Positions 1 to 6,440 of a stretch of DNA of 7,856 nucleotides are shown piece after piece; the stretch's first letter is position 1, and every line of letters starts with the position of its first letter. The translations under genes were made by a program, and so were the position numbers. Source of the stretch: Cellvibrionales bacterium (GTDB taxonomy: Bacteria > Pseudomonadota > Gammaproteobacteria > Pseudomonadales > JAHEGP01); contig JAHEGP010000149.1 of NCBI GenBank assembly GCA_024645065.1, positions 1 to 7,856 on the forward strand. Direction: 5' to 3'. Below the pieces are notes generated by a model. It worked only from the letters and a program-made list of their open reading frames with translations. It had not been told where the DNA came from and did not search any database.

Positions 1-20
1 AGTCCGCAGCAGCATAGTGC

Positions 21-605
21 CTAAACCCTTGGTGTGCGCAACATAGGAGTGATAACCGGAGATGAACCAAACTGAATTTCACCCATTATTTCAAACCCAA
101 AGCGCTCGTAAAGAGAGATGTTACGTGGATTCGTTGACTCGAGGTATGAGGGTAAACCATCATCATCACAGCGTTTGAGCGCATGTTTCATGAGCTCTGC
201 ACCAAACCCAGCCCCCTGATGCGCAGGGTCAACCGCGATTAAAGGCAGATACCAACATGCTTCATCTGGATGATACTCGCCCATAGATTCAAAGACACGA
301 AAGCCATCTTCAAGAACAGCTTTGTTCGCTGTTGCCTCCAGGAATTTTTCAAACTTCTCTTCATCAGGCCCATAACCAGGAGGAAACCAAAGTGCAGCGC
401 CTTCAAAGTTTTCCGTAATATAAGCAGATCCAGCCTCGATAGAACCGCCACCAAATGCATCAAAAGCAGGAGTACAATTTATATAATCACTTGCCTCTGG
501 CCAAAACCATCGGACAAACGGGTCGGTAGAAAATCCAAGCAAGACAGTTGCTAAAAGTCGCTGCTTATCCTGTTTTGAAGCCAAATTTACCTTCGGTATA
601 TCCAT
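21..605 (-). CDS. GNAT family N-acetyltransferase, probable integron cassette gene
   Basis: A 194-residue single-domain acetyltransferase predicted to move an acetyl group from acetyl-CoA to an amine; the substrate cannot be read from the sequence. The acetyl-CoA-binding motif is clear: the strand around residues 121-127 (PLIAVDP) leads into HQGAGFG (129-135), which fits Q/RxxGxG/A. A motif-B-like segment, ESTNPRNISLYERFGF (156-171), follows. No signal peptide or membrane segment is seen, so it is probably cytoplasmic. The start is well supported: minus-strand GGGGAAGGA sits 5 bases before the ATG. The leader from the last attC-like base (GTTGTAGC, 620-627) to the ATG is only about 20 bases, as is usual for integron cassettes. 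The gene is visibly more AT-rich than the genes at 2546-7383, which suggests a different origin. It lies downstream of the SulP gene on the same strand. The family call is firm; cassette status is inferred, because its own 3' attC would lie left of base 1. Confidence 0.88.
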   Translation of the reverse strand: MDIPKVNLASKQDKQRLLATVLLGFSTDPFVRWFWPEASDYINCTPAFDAFGGGSIEAGSAYITENFEGAALWFPPGYGPDEEKFEKFLEATANKAVLEDGFRVFESMGEYHPDEACWYLPLIAVDPAHQGAGFGAELMKHALKRCDDDGLPSYLESTNPRNISLYERFGFEIMGEIQFGSSPVITPMLRTPRV

Positions 606-619
606 GCAAGTCCTTCCCC

Positions 620-640
620 GCTACAACGAATTGTTAGAGC
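620..640 (-). other. Partial attC-like site (R'' and spacer half only)
   Basis: Read on the minus strand, 640-620 is GCTCTAACAATTCGTTGTAGC. The first eight bases match an attC R'' box ending in AAC, and AATTCGTT is what commonly follows R'' in short attC sites of the aadA type. A full attC needs at least about 55 bases and a right-hand half ending in GTTRRRY. Here only 35 bases separate R'' from the ATG of the next gene and no full right half is present. GTTGTAGC (627-620) could be the surviving R' box fused directly to the left half, giving an internally deleted attC. R'' begins 14 bases after the SulP stop codon, a usual distance. The identity as an attC remnant is inference. Confidence 0.5.
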
Positions 641-2353
641 GCGCTCCACCATGCCTATGCCTGCCCGATGAGTGACGGATTATCGGTGATAACGACATTG
701 TATGGTTTGCCCGTTATGCCGAATCGAACGAGCTTACTCTTGATGCTTTCAGTCGCTCCAAATAGATACAGGCTGATGTTTCGCTGGTTCAGAGTCTCAG
801 CCAGCGAGCGCAGATTAACTATTCCGGTGGTGTCGATCATGGGAACACCGGACAAATCCAGAACGACGATTTTGACACGCGGATCAACCACCGTAACGAT
901 TTTCAAAGCCTTGTGAGCCGCCCCGAAGAATAGCGGTCCATCAACATCGAATACCACCACCCCTTCTTTTTTTGCCAAATGTGGATGCGCCTGATGCTCA
1001 TTCAGCAATGTGGTGTTGGTTAGTTCGGACATACGCCGCATAAACATCGCGGCTGCAAGAACCATCCCTGCCGCAACCGCAACCTGCATATCTACGACGA
1101 CGGTAAGTCCGTAGCACACGCCGAAAACCGCAATGTCGGCTCGGGGTGCAGTCCGAAGCAAGTGGACGACATGATGCACTTCGCTCATATTCCACGCGAC
1201 GGCGATTAGAATTGCTGCCATCGCGGCCATCGGCACGTGCGAAAGCCACGGTGCCAGCGTTAACACCGCAACCAGCAAAAATACGGCATGGACGATTGCA
1301 GCCAGTGGAGTACTGCCTCCACTTCTTACGTTTAGTGCCGTTCGTGCAATCGCAGCTGTGGCCGGAATGCCTCCAAAAAAAGGGACCAAAATATTGCCTA
1401 CTCCCTGGCCGATCAGTTCGGCGTCGGGGTTGTGCTGCCGACCCGTCATACCGTCGGCGACAGTCGCACAGAGCAACGACTCAAGGGCGCCAAGAATTGC
1501 AATGGCGAAGGCCGTTCCAAACAGGCTCTGAAACAAGGAAAACACTGCTGAAACGGAATTTGCTTCAGTTTCCCACGGGAGCGCGAAACCTGGGGCAATA
1601 GGCGGGATTCCGGGAAAGATCGCCCCATCAATCATGTAACTGAAGCGCGTGGCGATGGTATCGACATCGGGCAGGGTCGCAAGGCTGTTAAACAGCAGCG
1701 CCAACCCTGTGCCCAGCACCATTGCCACGAGATACCCGGGAATGCGAAGCGGCACCTTCTTCCATAGAAAGATAGTTGCCAGGCTTGAGACGCCAACCAA
1801 GGCTTCCTGCCATTGAACTGTGGGTAGTGCCGAAAGATAGTGATACAGGCGGGGCAAATACTCACTGGGCGTATCCGCAGGCGACAGACCAAACAAATCC
1901 TTCAATTGGAACGTCGCGATGACGGTGCCAATACCTGCCGTGAACCCGATGACTACCGGATATGGGACAGTCTGGATAAAGCGGCCAAGCTTCAAAGCCC
2001 CCATTCCAATCAAAATGAAACCGGCGAGTAAACCGCTAACCAGCAGACCACTCAGACCGTGCGTCGAGACAATTGGCGCGAGAATCACTACAAATGCAGC
2101 AGTAGGACCCGAAATGTTCACGGGCGATCCGCCCAGAATGCCGATCACCATGCCGCCAATGATGGCGGTGTATAAGCCGTGTTGGGGCGGTAACCCGACG
2201 GCAATTGCCAGCCCCATCGACAACGGCAGAGCGACGATTCCAACGATGACGCCCGACATCGCGTTGGCCCGCCAGGTTGCCAGGAATTCGCCGTTCCGGA
2301 GTGATTCTGTGAGTGCGGTTTGTATCATGCAGGGCTTTTCCAGTCTGCTCTAA
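627..2353 (-). mobile_element. Integron gene cassette carrying the SulP transporter
   Basis: An integron cassette inserts at G|TTRRRY of the preceding attC and ends in its own attC, so the first bases of the cassette (TTRRRY) are complementary to the R'' box of its own attC. Here the upstream junction reads G|TTAGAGC on the minus strand (2354|2353-2347) and the downstream R'' reads GCTCTAAC (640-633), an exact eight-base complement. The leader from the crossover point to the SulP ATG is 25 bases and the stop-to-R'' gap is 14 bases, both typical of cassettes. The 3' end is set at the next G|TT (627|626) and is uncertain because that attC looks shortened. At about 1.7 kb this is a large cassette for one gene. 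Confidence 0.55.
655..2328 (-). CDS. dauA: SulP family anion transporter with STAS domain, DauA-like
   Basis: A 557-residue inner-membrane transporter of the SulP (SLC26) family. The N-terminal part has the family signatures: a hydrophobic stretch from about residue 25, PPQHGLYTA (47-55), and GGSPVNISGPTAAFVVIL (66-83), the SulP anion-binding region. Many further membrane segments run to about residue 430. After the last segment and FMRRM, a cytoplasmic STAS domain begins near residue 456, with the characteristic loop DLSGVPMIDTTG at about 491-502. From memory, the sequence aligns over its whole length with E. coli DauA (YchM, about 559 residues), an aerobic C4-dicarboxylate carrier; shared stretches include ESLLC, DGMTG, ATAAIAR, VAWNMSE and GPLFF. 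The substrate could instead be sulfate or bicarbonate. The ATG has only a weak ribosome site (GGAAAAG, about 8 bases upstream). The gene sits between an attC site and an attC remnant, so it appears to be mobile cargo. Family certain; DauA orthology moderate. Confidence 0.93.
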   Translation of the reverse strand: MIQTALTESLRNGEFLATWRANAMSGVIVGIVALPLSMGLAIAVGLPPQHGLYTAIIGGMVIGILGGSPVNISGPTAAFVVILAPIVSTHGLSGLLVSGLLAGFILIGMGALKLGRFIQTVPYPVVIGFTAGIGTVIATFQLKDLFGLSPADTPSEYLPRLYHYLSALPTVQWQEALVGVSSLATIFLWKKVPLRIPGYLVAMVLGTGLALLFNSLATLPDVDTIATRFSYMIDGAIFPGIPPIAPGFALPWETEANSVSAVFSLFQSLFGTAFAIAILGALESLLCATVADGMTGRQHNPDAELIGQGVGNILVPFFGGIPATAAIARTALNVRSGGSTPLAAIVHAVFLLVAVLTLAPWLSHVPMAAMAAILIAVAWNMSEVHHVVHLLRTAPRADIAVFGVCYGLTVVVDMQVAVAAGMVLAAAMFMRRMSELTNTTLLNEHQAHPHLAKKEGVVVFDVDGPLFFGAAHKALKIVTVVDPRVKIVVLDLSGVPMIDTTGIVNLRSLAETLNQRNISLYLFGATESIKSKLVRFGITGKPYNVVITDNPSLIGQA

Positions 2354-2461
2354 CGCCTTTGTTACCGGCATTTTTTGTGTAGTGGCGTTTTGCGCTAAAG
2401 TGGCGAAGACACCGCAAAACGGAGCGTAGCAAAAGATGTTCCGTTGACAAACGTGTTGGGC
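2348..2461 (-). other. Integron attC recombination site (about 114 bases)
   Basis: On the minus strand the segment opens with GCCCAAC (2461-2455, R''-like) and closes with GCGTTAGAG (2356-2348, R'-like; crossover G|TT at 2354|2353). Between them the two halves form a long imperfect inverted repeat, the hallmark of attC. The left arm TTTGTCAACGG (2451-2441) faces a right arm whose complement is TTTGTTACCGG (2358-2368), with 9 of 11 positions matching. Further in there is a perfect nine-base pair of arms, CGCAAAACG (2413-2421) with CGTTTTGCG (2386-2394), closed by an 18-base loop. Length, imperfect pairing, box identity at both ends and position between two same-strand genes all fit. The first 84 bases after the PQQ gene (2462-2545) hold no gene. 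R'' does not complement the R' tail beyond AAC/GTT, which is normal once a new cassette has inserted. Confidence 0.8.
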
Positions 2462-2545
2462 TACCCAGGGACATTGGCTCTTTTTTCATCCCGCCGGCAT
2501 TGAAACTTTTTCTTTGCCTGTGGCCCACCTGAAGGCAATCGGGCT

Positions 2546-4567
2546 TCAGGGCTTGAGGGAAAAAGCCATAATGGAATCGGCCATATCCCGCCCGAACATA
2601 TGGTGCCCGCCGGCGGCGATGACCACATATTGCCTGCCGCCCACAGCATAGGTCATGGGCGAGGCGACTGCATCGGCGGGCACCTTGTGGTCCCACAGCA
2701 CATTGCCGGTTTGGGCATCGTAGGCGCGGAACAACTGGTCCATGGTGGCGCCGATAAATACCAGGCCGCCGGCGGTTACCAGTGCGCCGCCCAGGTTGGG
2801 CGTGCCCCAGTTGATCTGGAAGGGTATCGGGAACGGGCCCATCTGGTGAATGGAGCCCAGCGCCGACTCCCAGGCGTGCTCACCGCTACTGAGATCGATA
2901 GCCAGCAGCTTGCCCCAGGGCGGCGCTATGCACGGCGGTCCCAACGGCGAGGTCAGGGTTTCGTTTTCTATGGTATAGGGCGTGCCTTGCATGGTGACGC
3001 GCATGGTTTCACCTTGCTGGGGCGCATGGCCACTGGCTGCGTGGTCGGTGGTTTTTACCAGTCGTGCTCGAAACGGGGCGGTGTTGGCATTGACGAATAA
3101 CAGGTTTTTTTCCGGCCAGATAACTGCCCCACCCCAGTTGGCACCACCGAGACTGCCGGGCATGAGCGCGGTCCAGCGGTCTTCCTGCAGGGGCGTGAAC
3201 AAGCCTTCGGAAAACAGATCTTCCAGTTTCTTGCGGCAGGCGCCCTTGTCCCAGAAGGTTATCCCCCAGGCGTCCTCAGGCTGCAGCGACGTTTTCATGA
3301 AGGGTTTCGGGTAGATTGGCACGGGCTGGGTTGGCGACAGCCACTCCCCGGCAACAGCGCTCTGCGATACCGGTATTTCCACGACCGGGAAAACCGGCTC
3401 ACCGGTTTCCCGATTGAGAACAAATACGAAACCCTGTTTGGTTACCTGGATAAGAACTGGATGGGTACGGCCCTCCAGCGTTAGATCGGTGAGCAGGGGC
3501 TGTGCGGGTATATCGTAGTCCCACAGGTCGTGATGGGTAAACTGGTAACGCCACGCCAGCTCCCCGGTCGAAAGGCGCAGTGCCAGCACCGAATTGGCGT
3601 TCAGGTTGTTACCGGGGCGCATGGCACCGTAGTAATCCGGTGAGGGTGCGCCGGTGGGCACATAGACCAGGTCGAGTTGGGGATCTGCCGACATTGGCGC
3701 CCAGGCATTGGTACCGCCGGTCAGTTCCCGCGCCCTGGCGGGCCAGCTGGCAAGGGCTTCCTGATCCTTCGATTCGGGCCCCGGGATGAGTTCGTAGGTC
3801 CAGGCCTTTGCCCCGCTGATGGCATCAAAAGCCTCGACGCTCCCCCGGGGTGCATGGGTTTTTTGAAAATCGATGATCGCAGAACCCACCACGATTCGCC
3901 CGTTAGCCACCACCGGGGCGGAGCTGGTGGCGATATCCCCCGCCTGGTATCCGTGTTGGGGGTTGTACAATTCAACCATGCCGCCAGCCCCGAAGTCAGG
4001 GCACAATTCGCCGCTGCGGGCATCCAGGGCAAGCAAACGACGATCGTGAGTGGCGGCGATCACCCGGTCACGACAGGCGCCACCCGGGTCCCTGGTGTCG
4101 TCACGCCACCAACTGACGCCACGACATTTGCCTGGCCGATGATTGCCCGCAAGGTCTACCCCGGGATCAAATCGCCAGCGCTCCTTGCCGGTGGCGGGGT
4201 CCAGCGCGATGACTTCGCTGAAGGGAGTGCATAGCAACAGGGAGCCGCCGGCATCCTCGGGCAGCACGATGGGCGTAACCAGTAACGCACTTTTGCTTTT
4301 CAGCAGGTCGCCGTATTTCTCCAGGTCACCGGTACGGTATTCCCATGCGAGAGCCAGTTCGCCAACATTGTCGGTATTGATTTGGCGCAGGGCCGAGTAG
4401 CCCCTGCCCTGCTGGTCGCCGCGATATTGCGGCCAGTCACTATCGGCTGCGGGATCGAAAGACGATGAGCCTGCGCTGCAGGCAAGGAGACAGGTCAGCA
4501 GAAAAAAGCTCGCCGTTAAGCGCAAGCGGTGATGAGAGCATGCGAAGTGGCAGGGGTAACGGCTCAC
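2546..4567 (-). CDS. PQQ-dependent quinoprotein dehydrogenase, mGDH type, lipoprotein
   Basis: A 673-residue pyrroloquinoline-quinone-dependent dehydrogenase with the eight-bladed propeller typical of membrane glucose/quinate dehydrogenases; it should oxidise a sugar, polyol or alcohol in the periplasm. Family marks include SDWPQYRGD near residue 43, a mature start common in this group; GGTNAWAPMSADPQLDLVY (284-302); HHDLWDYDIPAQP (345-357), the best-conserved block; KQGFVFVLNRETGEPVFPV; LGGANWGGAVIWP (473-485); and INWGTPNLGGALVTAGGLVF (585-604). The N-terminus is basic, then hydrophobic (FFLLTCLLAC, 21-30) with a lipobox-like LLAC, so Cys30 is probably lipidated. It lacks the five-helix membrane domain of Gcd, so electrons would need another acceptor. 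The GTG start is favoured because TAGTG joins it to the stop of the upstream gene (one-base overlap) and it gives a complete signal peptide. The substrate is unknown; no pqq biosynthesis gene is visible. Confidence 0.92.
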   Translation of the reverse strand: MSRYPCHFACSHHRLRLTASFFLLTCLLACSAGSSSFDPAADSDWPQYRGDQQGRGYSALRQINTDNVGELALAWEYRTGDLEKYGDLLKSKSALLVTPIVLPEDAGGSLLLCTPFSEVIALDPATGKERWRFDPGVDLAGNHRPGKCRGVSWWRDDTRDPGGACRDRVIAATHDRRLLALDARSGELCPDFGAGGMVELYNPQHGYQAGDIATSSAPVVANGRIVVGSAIIDFQKTHAPRGSVEAFDAISGAKAWTYELIPGPESKDQEALASWPARARELTGGTNAWAPMSADPQLDLVYVPTGAPSPDYYGAMRPGNNLNANSVLALRLSTGELAWRYQFTHHDLWDYDIPAQPLLTDLTLEGRTHPVLIQVTKQGFVFVLNRETGEPVFPVVEIPVSQSAVAGEWLSPTQPVPIYPKPFMKTSLQPEDAWGITFWDKGACRKKLEDLFSEGLFTPLQEDRWTALMPGSLGGANWGGAVIWPEKNLLFVNANTAPFRARLVKTTDHAASGHAPQQGETMRVTMQGTPYTIENETLTSPLGPPCIAPPWGKLLAIDLSSGEHAWESALGSIHQMGPFPIPFQINWGTPNLGGALVTAGGLVFIGATMDQLFRAYDAQTGNVLWDHKVPADAVASPMTYAVGGRQYVVIAAGGHHMFGRDMADSIMAFSLKP

Positions 4568-5340
4568 TAACGCCTTACCGCGCGAAACCCAATACCCACG
4601 CGACGGTCATCGGGGCCGTTTTCCACGCTGGTCGTTGCAATACCGGACCGGCTCCTGGCTCCGCTGTTGCCCCACTGCCCTCCCCGCCGTACCGCTGCAT
4701 AATCGCTGCCGTAAGTGGAGCCCTCCAGATAGGCTGCGCCGTCAGCGCTGAAGCCGTCGAGATAGCTACCGGCACCCTGGGTGCTATTTAAAACGCGTTC
4801 CTCGAGATGCGGCAAAACCGGTTTCCACCAGGCTGGCATAGGGCTGGTGGCTACTTCAAGACTGTCAAAATCGTTCCAGCCCGCAGCGCCGCCAAGGAAG
4901 CGGTCGCCCCCGGGCCGGGTGCCGTCCTGCAGCCCATCGTTGTCGGTATCAGCGCTGTGGGGGTCGGGGAAAACGAGCCGGGTATCCTGGCCGACCGTTA
5001 GCCGAAAACCGAGAACTTCCGCCCGATTGCTGAGACCGTCACTATCGGCATCGCCGCCGTTGACCACATTCACCACAAACTGCAATTGCCCGACTCTTTC
5101 CAGAGAGTTGGGCGGCAGCAAACCCGGACCCTGTTGATACAGGGCTTCAAGCGGCGGCAAAAGTCCCTCGAGGCCGTCGATCGTTTGCAGGTCTGCCACC
5201 GTGATGCTGCTGGTGTCGACGCTGTCGACGGCCCTGGCAACATCACTAAAGGCGTTGACGGAATCGACGATTCGCTGCACCTCGGCGGCAGTCACGGGGT
5301 TACTGAAGCCGCCCTCGGCGGGTAGGTATTTGCGAATCAT
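4567..5340 (-). CDS. Calcium-loop protein with FGE/C-lectin-like C-terminal tail
   Basis: A 257-residue protein of unknown function. The N-terminal 90 residues are helical in character (TAAEVQRIVDSVNAFSDVAR) and carry no clear signal peptide. Two aspartate-rich loops, DADSDGLSN (97-105) and DTDNDGLQD (131-139), match the DxDxDG calcium-binding loops of thrombospondin type-3 or EF-hand-like repeats. The last 55 residues, from YLEGSTYGSDY through RRGGQWGNSGARSRSG to VGIGFRAVRR, match the end of the FGE-sulfatase (C-type-lectin fold) domain, whose usual pattern is RGGSW-N-...-R-...-GFRVVR. Only this end is present, not the roughly 250-residue domain. ATG 5340 is preferred over the in-frame ATG at 5547: AAGAGAG lies 5 bases before it, the extra 69 residues look unlike protein, and the longer form would overlap the divergent gene start. 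The stop overlaps the GTG of the PQQ dehydrogenase, so the two are co-transcribed and probably translationally coupled. Confidence 0.75.
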   Translation of the reverse strand: MIRKYLPAEGGFSNPVTAAEVQRIVDSVNAFSDVARAVDSVDTSSITVADLQTIDGLEGLLPPLEALYQQGPGLLPPNSLERVGQLQFVVNVVNGGDADSDGLSNRAEVLGFRLTVGQDTRLVFPDPHSADTDNDGLQDGTRPGGDRFLGGAAGWNDFDSLEVATSPMPAWWKPVLPHLEERVLNSTQGAGSYLDGFSADGAAYLEGSTYGSDYAAVRRGGQWGNSGARSRSGIATTSVENGPDDRRVGIGFRAVRR

Positions 5341-5427
5341 CCTGGCTCTCTTTGGGCTCTTATTGTGTGGAATAATGTCTGATCGAATTACGCGGTAAGG
5401 ACCCTTTGCGCTCGACCCGAGTGCCGG

Positions 5428-5456
5428 ATTGTAGCAAGGCCTCTCCCTGGTTTCAG
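5428..5456 (-). promoter_or_regulatory. Candidate sigma-70 promoter for the 5340-2546 operon
   Basis: On the minus strand CTGAAA (5456-5451, 4 of 6 to TTGACA) is followed after 17 bases by TACAAT (5433-5428, 5 of 6 to TATAAT). Transcription would begin near 5421, leaving an 80-base leader before the ATG at 5340. Spacing and position are good, but this is a motif match by eye only. Confidence 0.35.
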
Positions 5457-5508
5457 ACCTAATTTCGTCAAAAATCGGCGACAAGCGATCCTCCCGGATT
5501 CTGATCTG

Positions 5509-5520
5509 GCAGCGCGCTGC
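5509..5520. repeat. 12-base perfect palindrome GCAGCGCGCTGC
   Basis: GCAGCGCGCTGC reads the same on both strands. It lies in the 222-base divergent region between the genes starting at 5340 (minus) and 5563 (plus), 42 bases before the preferred start of the cobalamin-binding protein. It could be an operator for a dimeric repressor or a short hairpin; a chance palindrome in GC-rich DNA is also possible. Confidence 0.3.
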
Positions 5521-5562
5521 AGAATGGATGACAATGGCGCAAGCCAACCCCTGGAGACCACA

Positions 5563-6393
5563 ATGCCCCTGGCAGTATCAAGCTACCCACAGCGTATCGT
5601 TTGTTTGACGGAAGAGACAACTGAAACGCTCTACTTGCTGGGCGAAGAGCATCGCATTGTCGGGATATCCGGCTATACCGTGCGCCCTCCCCGGGCGCGA
5701 AAGGAAAAGCCCCGGGTATCGGCATTCACCAGTGCCAGGATTGACAAAATCCTGGCGCTAGAGCCGGATCTGGTACTCGGATTTTCTGACATGCAAGCGG
5801 ATATTGCCGCCGAACTGGTGCGTGCTGGTATTGCTGTACATATTTTCAACCAGCGCAGCATCGCAGAAATCCTGGCCATGATGCAGCTGCTCGGGGCCAT
5901 GGTCGGGGCCGCGGATCGGGCCGGAGAACTGGTGGCAGAACTCGGCTCACGCTTGCAGCGCATCGAGCAGTCAACGAAACAGTCGGTGCGCCGGCCACAG
6001 GTGTACTTCGAGGAATGGTACGACCCGATGATCAGCGGCATTCGCTGGGTATCGGAGCTCATTGCCATTGCCGGGGGCGAGGATTGTTTTGCCGGTTTGA
6101 GTACCAGTGCGGGCGCCGCGGGGCGCATCATCGCCAATCCCGCCGATGTGGTAGAGCGCAATCCGGACATCATTATCGGGTCCTGGTGCGGTCGCAAGTT
6201 TCGCGCCGAGCAGCTTGCGAACCGCTCCGGCTGGGAGACCATTACGGCCGTTAAAAAGCGCCAGCTGTTCGAAGTGAAGTCCTCCATAATATTGCAGCCG
6301 GGTCCCGCAGCTCTCACTGACGGGGTCGATGCCCTGGGTGAGATTATTTCCGCCTGGAGGGATTCCAGCTTCAGCGCTCGGGAGGCGTACTGA
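5563..6393 (+). CDS. BtuF-like cobalamin-binding protein without signal peptide
   Basis: A 276-residue protein of the periplasmic-binding-protein class III fold used for vitamin B12 and ferric siderophores. Family marks are the opening YPQRIVCLTEETTETLYLLG (8-27), IVGISGY, KPRVSAFTSARIDKILALEPDLVLGFS, the central YFEEWYDPMISGIRW block, an IIGSWCG strand and a late GPAALTDG. The conserved E/W-rich block is like the cobalamin-contact region of BtuF-type proteins. The start at 5563 is chosen over 5524 because GGAG (5553-5556) sits 6 bases upstream and the family similarity begins just after it; the longer version would be 289 residues. Neither version has a hydrophobic signal sequence or lipobox, odd for a transport receptor, so it may act in the cytoplasm or await a partner. 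No BtuC/BtuD genes and no recognisable B12 riboswitch lie nearby. The gene is divergent from the 5340 operon. Family call strong; ligand inferred. Confidence 0.85.
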   Translation: MPLAVSSYPQRIVCLTEETTETLYLLGEEHRIVGISGYTVRPPRARKEKPRVSAFTSARIDKILALEPDLVLGFSDMQADIAAELVRAGIAVHIFNQRSIAEILAMMQLLGAMVGAADRAGELVAELGSRLQRIEQSTKQSVRRPQVYFEEWYDPMISGIRWVSELIAIAGGEDCFAGLSTSAGAAGRIIANPADVVERNPDIIIGSWCGRKFRAEQLANRSGWETITAVKKRQLFEVKSSIILQPGPAALTDGVDALGEIISAWRDSSFSAREAY

Positions 6394-6394
6394 A

Positions 6395-6419
6395 GACCTT
6401 CGGGTCCAGAAAGATTTTT
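6395..6419 (+). terminator. Weak terminator-like hairpin
   Basis: Two bases after the cobalamin-protein stop codon, GACC TTCG GGTC (6395-6406) forms a four-base stem closed by the very stable cUUCGg tetraloop. A run of five T (6415-6419) follows eight bases later. The short stem and the gap before the T-run make it a weak candidate. Confidence 0.3.
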
Positions 6420-6440
6420 GCCGTCTGGCCTGGAGGGAAA

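Noticed and set aside
2528..2550. Hairpin CCTGAAG/CTTCAGG at the end of the PQQ dehydrogenase gene
   Set aside because: The seven-base stem overlaps the stop codon and has no T-run after it on the minus strand, so it does not qualify as an intrinsic terminator.
4567..4575. GGCGTTAG at the junction of the two genes, which looks like an attC R' box
   Set aside because: It is made of the last codons and stop of the upstream gene, no left arm or inverted repeat was found within about 150 bases, and its sequence does not complement the R'' box at 2455-2461.
5341..5547. Longer version of the calcium-loop protein starting at 5547
   Set aside because: The added 69 residues look unlike a conserved domain or signal peptide, the longer gene would cross the candidate promoter and overlap the divergent gene's 5' region, and ATG 5340 has a ribosome-site-like AAGAGAG.
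5400..5562. Cobalamin riboswitch upstream of the BtuF-like gene
   Set aside because: No B12-box-like sequence was recognised, and the leader is short for a full riboswitch.
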